Positions 8,971 through 12,958 of a DNA stretch of 12,958 nucleotides are shown in pieces (the stretch's first letter is position 1; every line of letters begins with the position of its first letter). The stretch is from Triparma columacea (taxonomy: Eukaryota > Sar > Bolidophyceae > Parmales > Triparmaceae), in contig BRYA01001492.1 in assembly GCA_030267965.1 (NCBI GenBank), positions 4,765 to 17,722 on the forward strand. The letters run 5' to 3'. The translations under genes were made by a program, and so were the position numbers. The notes below the pieces were generated by a model. That model did not search any database. It was not told the origin of the DNA and worked only from the letters and a program-made list of their open reading frames with translations.

Positions 8971-10109
8971 TCATATACTCCTCCGCCTTCTTGCCCTTCG
9001 CTTCTTCCTCCTTTCCTCCGCACTCATATCAACTTCACTCCCCTCTATCTCCTTATCCTTGTGAAGCGACGCGAGGGCGGCCAACACTTCGATCGGAGTG
9101 TCAGCCCCGAACTCCATCGCTCCATTTGAAAGGTCGATGCCCTTGGCGCTGCTGATGTTTGCCATGGCGTCCTTTCCTGCGAATGACAGTTTCTTACTAT
9201 AGTCCTTCTTCCCCTGGACATTTAATGTTGACTGCCCTCTCGTGAAGTCAACGTCTTGGTCGACCTCTTCGTCCTTCTTAGAGAACATAGACATTATTCT
9301 TTGCGTGAAGGAGGATCTACGTTTCATAGGCTTCTTCTCTTGACTAGGAGGTTCAGAAGAAGGGGATATGGGGAGAGGGTCGAGGACGGGGGACGACTTG
9401 GAGAGGCTCGAAAGGTCGGCTAGTGCAGTATCGAGGGAGTCGATGTTGTCTTGGAGCTTTTCCAGGGCAATAGGCGAGGGGGTTTGGGCTGAGGGGAGGC
9501 TGCGACCAAAAGGGGTCAGCAAAAATAAATCTCGTACTCCAACACCACCTTCTCCGGCTCACCTGTCGAGGGTCCGCCTTCTTCTCTCTTTTTTCGGCCC
9601 TTCCCTCCTTTTCCTGTTGCTCTTGAAGACCTTGTCTATCTGCTTCAGGGCCGCTCCTGGGGAATGCTTGAGGAGGAAGCTGACGACATCCTTCTGCAAG
9701 GGGGGGTTAGGAATTGCGGAGGGGGGTCTCGCCCTACCCTCCGCCAACCGTGCCCTGTCTTCCTCTAATATATTCTCACCTGCTCCGTCGACTTCTCACT
9801 ATTTTGCATGGCATACTCTATTGGGATCATCTTAGCCCTGTCCTTCTTGTTTGCTGCGGCCGCGTTGATCTCTATTAACACCTTGATGACCTTGAGAGGA
9901 GCCTGGTTTATCGTTGCTTCGTGGAGCATGTAGTTCATATCCTGGGGTCAAGGTGGGTTAGACAGTTTCTCGAGCAAGGCTGTGTCCTCTTTACCTCCTG
10001 CGAGACATACCTGGGTCCCTTTTACCTTGCAATCGGTTGGCTTCTCTCGCATCTTCTCTATGGCGTCGTCCCACTTCTTTGTCTTCAAGAGGGACCTTAT
10101 TGCAGACAT
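8971..10109 (-). CDS. Ankyrin-repeat-like protein with basic C-terminus (four exons)
   Basis: Exons: 10109-10011, 9941-9780, 9693-9563 and 9499-8971. Junction phases are 0, 0 and 2, giving 306 residues; donors are GTATGT, GTGAGA and GTGAGC. Residues 6-105 look like two or three degenerate ankyrin repeats of the kind common in microalgae: KKWDDAIEKMREKP, then MLHEATINQAPLKVIKVLIEI (split as MLHEATINQA and PLKVIKVLIEI), then IPIEYAMQN and VVSFLLKHSPGAAL. Ankyrin repeats bind other proteins. Residues 108-127 are strongly basic. The rest is low-complexity, with a Ser/Pro-rich part (about 135-195), a KRRSSF site that resembles a phosphorylation motif, and a final tail ERRKKRRARRRRSI. No catalytic domain is visible. 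The basic stretches could be nuclear localisation or RNA-binding signals (inference). The gene converges on the kinase and diverges from the small-protein gene. Confidence 0.78.
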
Positions 10110-10328
10110 GGTGGATTGCGATGGGTTTTGCTGATGGGTGGGGTGATTGGGGGGAATGGGGAATTAGGGGATTTGTGAAGTATGTGTAGATGTTGTATCA
10201 GGGGGGGGAAGGGCGGGGACTCAAGTTGGTATGTCAGTATTCCGTAGGAGAAATGGGATTGGGTTATTTTCCTCTGCCATGGAATCCATGGGAAAGGGAA
10301 TTGAGAAAAGACAAAATAAGCAATCAAA
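10110..10328. promoter_or_regulatory. Divergent promoter region, ankyrin-like and small-protein genes
   Basis: This 219-nt gap lies between two divergent start codons. The plus strand is G-rich in its left half (poly-G tracts near 10149 and 10200). It holds a symmetric element CCATGGAATCCATGG at 10277-10291, made of two NcoI-type palindromes separated by three bases. The two ATGs in that element are out of frame with the small-protein start at 10329 and open a frame that overlaps it. Confidence 0.5.
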
Positions 10329-10960
10329 ATGTCAGCCAAATCTGTAACCATTGCGCGCCGCCTAAGTCAGGTAAGACAAATGAAGAACAAAGAATCTTCG
10401 TGGGTGAAATCTGGTCGCAACTGAGGCCGGCATAAAAGCTATACCACAATCTTGTCGAGTTGCAGTCATCAGAATTCACCCATTTTAATCGAGTTGCAGT
10501 CATCAGAATTCACCCATTTTAATCTAACAGTGACACGTTCTGTCCGCAGATTACCAACGACGAGCTTAACCATGACGTGACTGAAGATATGTCAAAGATT
10601 GAGTGGTGAGTAGTCCCTCCTGTCAGGCTAGAAAGGAGTTTTCCTCTGCAATTTGGCCTGGGTTCTATGTCTTCTAAACCCCATTACCCCATCCCCCCGT
10701 CGCTGTTCTTCCCCTTTAGCGAGACCGAGTTCAAGCGTATCCACGTAGTCTCTCCTCCCTGCAAGGGCATCCTCGACGCGTATTCCATTTCCCGTCTGGT
10801 GTCCCAGGACGCAGACGACAAGCCCAGGAAAGCTGAGGACGCTCAGGTCAACAGGGCGCTGGATGGTATGTCGGCGCACGACAAGGCGGCGAGGAAAATG
10901 GGGAAACAGAACCACATCCAACTCCAGCGTAGGCTCACCAAGTCACACAACCAAAGGTAG
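10329..10960 (+). CDS. Unrecognised 112-residue protein (three exons)
   Basis: Exons: 10329-10370, 10550-10605 and 10720-10960, joined in phases 0 and 2. Donors are GTAAGA and GTGAGT; acceptors are TCCGCAG and CCTTTAG. An in-frame TAA at 10317-10319 sits just upstream of the ATG, which fixes this start. I do not recognise the protein. It has a short N-terminal helix-like part (MSAKSVTIARRLSQ), an acidic middle (32 residues up to Cys33), then SPPCKGILDAYSISRLV (44-60). A highly charged, helical-looking C-terminal half rich in Lys, Arg and Gln follows, with no membrane segment or signal peptide. The clean phase-compatible splicing of three short exons supports a real gene. The stop TAG (10958-10960) overlaps a possible donor (AAAG|GTAGGG), so a further downstream exon cannot be excluded. 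It diverges from the ankyrin-like gene. Confidence 0.68.
10455..10522. repeat. Perfect 34-bp tandem duplication in small-protein intron 1
   Basis: Two exact 34-bp copies occur at 10455-10488 and 10489-10522, each starting TCGAGTTGCAG and ending CACCCATTTTAA. They lie in the 179-nt intron 10371-10549 and end 27 nt before its acceptor. Perfect identity indicates a recent duplication. Confidence 0.97.
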
Positions 10961-11243
10961 GGGAGGGGGTTTGCGTAGTGGGGAATTTGCAAAGTGGAAA
11001 CCAACTGTGTGACACAGATCCCCGAGAAACCTCGAGCAAGTGTGCATGACGGGGTTGTTTAGCAGGTGACGGTAGCAATGAGGTTGGTGCACGTGAAAAA
11101 CGAGAAACTTAATTGCCTTTTTTTTCTCCAAACATTGCCTTTTTCGCCCGCTCCCTTCCGTTCTTTCTTCTTTCATTCGTGTTCCATTCCCCCCTCCCCC
11201 CCCCCCCTCTGTTCCTGGGTTTGCCTCTTGTTATAAAACCCCG
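10961..11243. other. Convergent 3' region between small-protein and Cys-rich genes
   Basis: The 283-nt interval between two convergent stop codons contains a T-run near 11118-11126 and a C-run near 11190-11208. No gene is visible. On the minus strand the C-run reads as a G-rich tract. Confidence 0.5.
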
Positions 11244-12770
11244 TTACAACATAAAAAGGCTCCTATTAAGTACTCCCGTCCCCCCCTTCTTCCCTCCTCC
11301 TCCCCCCCCGTCTCTGCTGCTCGCGTACTTCGTCCTCTGCCTGAACCTGCACCTCTCGCACTTGGTCGCCCTGCCCTTGTCACGGAAGTTCTCCCACTCC
11401 CTGAAGTTCTTGCAGCCCTTACACCACTTTATAGGGATAGACTTCACCTTGAAGGGTGCCGTGGTTGAGGTCGGTAGCGACGGGGGGCTGGCCTTGGCTG
11501 ATGAGGTTGAGGAGCTTCGTTTCTTCGGCCCCGCCAGTTTCGCAGTTTCCGCGACCTCCAAAAGTCCCAACGCCACCCCAACTCTCCCAGCTCCTTTAAC
11601 TTCCAGCAAGACCTCGACTCTCTCCTCCTTCGGTACGTGGTATATCCATATCGCCCTGTCGCACTGGCTGCACAGCCCCTTGTTCTGCGTTGGTATGATA
11701 GGTCCCTCGTCCCCTAGTCCCGTGAGGTCTACCCCACCCTCCTCTTGTTCCCCTCTCCCCACTGCCCCCCTGTTCGCCATCAGGTACCCGTGGAGGGTCG
11801 TGGGATCGTCGGCAGTCTCCTTCCCGGCGTTCTTACGCTTGGAGTCCTTCGTGGCTAGGAGGCACCTGGTCCCGCACATAACGCACCGACGGGACACCTC
11901 GGTGGGAGCGGAGTTACGGGGCTTCTTCTTGGCTATCTGGGTGGGGAAGTTAACGATGCTGTAAAAGTCTGGTATCATAGACGCGTTCTCTTCGTTGTTA
12001 GATGGGAGTTCAACAGCGTTCGCGTTTGAGGCGGGGCTCTTCGAGGCGGGGCTCTTCGCGTTTGTTTTTGCGTACGCTCCTGAAGGGCTCGTCCTCCTCC
12101 TCTTCCCTCCCCCTCCCCTGGGTGACACCGGACTTGCAGCCTCTGCGACCTCCTCCTTGTTAACAACCTTCACCTCCTTAGCCCTCTCCTTCCTCTTCCC
12201 CCCCGTCGTCCTCCTTGCGTCCGTAACCCTCGGTCCTTCGTACTTAGTTCCAGCCAGTGTGAAGATACTGCACTTGCACCCGTCCCACATGGGTCCGGGG
12301 AAAATTCCCGCATCCCCCGGGAGGACGAGTGTCTCCTTCGCTGATGCATCCCTTGCCTCAACCTCCCCCCCTCTTCCCCCCCTTTTCCCCCCCCTCGTCT
12401 TAGCCTTCTTAGGTCCCTTCCCTTTAACCTGTCCCTTCCTCCCTCTCGAAAACGCCATGATCCCTCCCTTCCCATAGTATTTTTCTTCCTCCCTCATGTT
12501 AACACTCACCCCCTCCTCTTCCTCTCCCTCCCTCCCTCCCCCCAAACCACCCTCACCGTTACTACCACCAAACCATTCCTCCCTCCTCCCCCTTAACGTC
12601 CTAGCACCACCGCCAACACGTGGGCTACCTGCTAACTGTACGCTACCACCAATGTAAGCAACGGCGTCGAGGAATGATGGGGTCTCGATTATACCACCAC
12701 CGGCAGATACACGACTAGGGGCGGAGAAACTGTGGCTGGCTGAGAAACTGTGGCTGCCCGTTTTGTGCAT
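11244..12770 (-). CDS. Intronless basic protein with two paired-CxxC zinc-binding-like modules
   Basis: An uninterrupted 508-codon frame runs from the ATG at 12770-12768 to the stop at 11244-11246. The N-terminal 290 residues are low-complexity (Gly, Lys, Arg, Ser), with several basic clusters such as GGGGKRRRTSPS (219-230) that could be nuclear localisation signals. The conserved-looking part is C-terminal. Module one: IPDFYSIVNFPTQIAKK (266-282), then RRCVMCG (Cys296, Cys299) and, about 65 residues on, NKGLCSQCDRAIWIY (Cys367, Cys370). Module two: IKWCKGCKNFREWENF (Cys450, Cys453), then ATKCERCRFRQRTKYA (Cys471, Cys474). Paired CxxC motifs in this arrangement are typical of zinc knuckles or ribbons. 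The layout resembles Cys-rich nuclear proteins that I recall from diatoms and relatives, but I cannot name a family. A role in nucleic-acid binding or regulation is inferred. Codon content is strongly shaped by G/A-rich coding-strand composition. An 81-nt in-frame segment bounded by GTGAGT and CAG is probably not an intron. Confidence 0.75.
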   Translation of the reverse strand: MHKTGSHSFSASHSFSAPSRVSAGGGIIETPSFLDAVAYIGGSVQLAGSPRVGGGARTLRGRREEWFGGSNGEGGLGGGREGEEEEGVSVNMREEEKYYGKGGIMAFSRGRKGQVKGKGPKKAKTRGGKRGGRGGEVEARDASAKETLVLPGDAGIFPGPMWDGCKCSIFTLAGTKYEGPRVTDARRTTGGKRKERAKEVKVVNKEEVAEAASPVSPRGGGGKRRRTSPSGAYAKTNAKSPASKSPASNANAVELPSNNEENASMIPDFYSIVNFPTQIAKKKPRNSAPTEVSRRCVMCGTRCLLATKDSKRKNAGKETADDPTTLHGYLMANRGAVGRGEQEEGGVDLTGLGDEGPIIPTQNKGLCSQCDRAIWIYHVPKEERVEVLLEVKGAGRVGVALGLLEVAETAKLAGPKKRSSSTSSAKASPPSLPTSTTAPFKVKSIPIKWCKGCKNFREWENFRDKGRATKCERCRFRQRTKYASSRDGGGGGGKKGGTGVLNRSLFML

Positions 12771-12813
12771 AGGGCTGGATCGGGGTTTTTTTAAGTGAAG
12801 CGTTAAGTTGCGT

Positions 12814-12842
<29 letters not shown>
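12814..12842. repeat. TG dinucleotide microsatellite
   Basis: A 29-nt uninterrupted TG/GT run lies 44 nt upstream of the Cys-rich gene's start codon, in its presumed 5'UTR or promoter. Confidence 0.97.
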
Positions 12843-12844
<2 letters not shown>

Positions 12845-12887
12845 TTTTGTTGTGTTAGAATTTTCAGTGTTCTCGATCATTCCTCTC

Positions 12888-12889
<2 letters not shown>

Positions 12890-12958
<69 letters not shown>
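12890..12958. other. 69-nt poly-G run at window end (likely artefact or contig edge)
   Basis: The last 69 bases are all G. Such a run at the end of a sequence is more easily explained by a sequencing or assembly artefact than by genomic DNA, although real poly-G/C tracts of 8 to 12 nt do occur elsewhere in this window. Confidence 0.9.

Noticed and set aside
11113..12477. Long plus-strand frames opposite the Cys-rich gene
   Set aside because: They are antisense shadows of the 508-codon frame, without motifs; the minus frame has ordered CxxC pairs.
12429..12509. Possible 81-nt intron in the Cys-rich gene (GTGAGT to CAG, phase 0)
   Set aside because: The acceptor is preceded by purines rather than a pyrimidine tract, and the frame stays open through it. 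Kept as coding, with slight doubt.
12814..12958. Telomere at the right end
   Set aside because: The TG run and G run contain no TTAGGG-type units; a microsatellite plus an artefact explains them better.

Overview
The window is nuclear DNA of a compact eukaryotic genome. Fourteen short introns (63 to 187 nt) can be placed by eye. All are GT-AG, 12 of 14 donors read GTGAG, and most have a pyrimidine tract before the acceptor. The gene set (presenilin, a mitochondrial ABC1/ADCK2-type kinase, tandem START-like lipid-binding repeats, a Cys-rich nuclear-looking protein) and the intron style fit a unicellular stramenopile alga, perhaps of the Bolidophyceae/Parmales. That placement is inference from protein style, not a measured match. 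There is no bacterial operon, CRISPR array or insertion sequence. The window ends in 69 consecutive G, which looks like a contig end or sequencing artefact.

Layout from left to right. (1) 1-2942, minus: one uninterrupted 980-codon reading frame, open at the left edge, encoding about three START-like units with a regular period of about 240 residues. (2) 2943-4107: the only long gene-free interval; it must hold the promoter and 5'UTR of gene 1 and the 3' end of gene 2. (3) 4108-6491, minus: a complete six-exon presenilin of 592 residues, with both catalytic aspartates and the PALP motif. (4) 6492-6644: a short divergent promoter. (5) 6645-8854, plus: a five-exon ADCK2-like UbiB/ABC1 kinase of 584 residues with a mitochondrial-type N-terminus. 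(6) 8971-10109, minus: a four-exon, 306-residue protein with an ankyrin-like N-terminus and a very basic C-terminus, converging on the kinase. (7) 10329-10960, plus: a three-exon, 112-residue protein that I do not recognise. (8) 11244-12770, minus: an intronless 508-residue protein rich in Lys, Arg and Gly, with two separated sets of paired CxxC motifs. (9) 12771-12958: upstream DNA with a TG microsatellite, then the G run.

The genes do not form an obvious pathway. Presenilin would act as an intramembrane aspartyl protease in the endomembrane system, and the ADCK2-like protein in mitochondrial lipid or coenzyme Q metabolism. The START-repeat protein probably binds lipids, and the Cys-rich protein is probably nuclear. 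Genes mostly alternate in strand with small gaps, so paired divergent promoters and overlapping 3' ends are likely. The strongest leads are the 240-residue START-repeat protein, the odd TM6-TM7 loop of the presenilin, the paired-CxxC protein and the orphan 112-residue protein.
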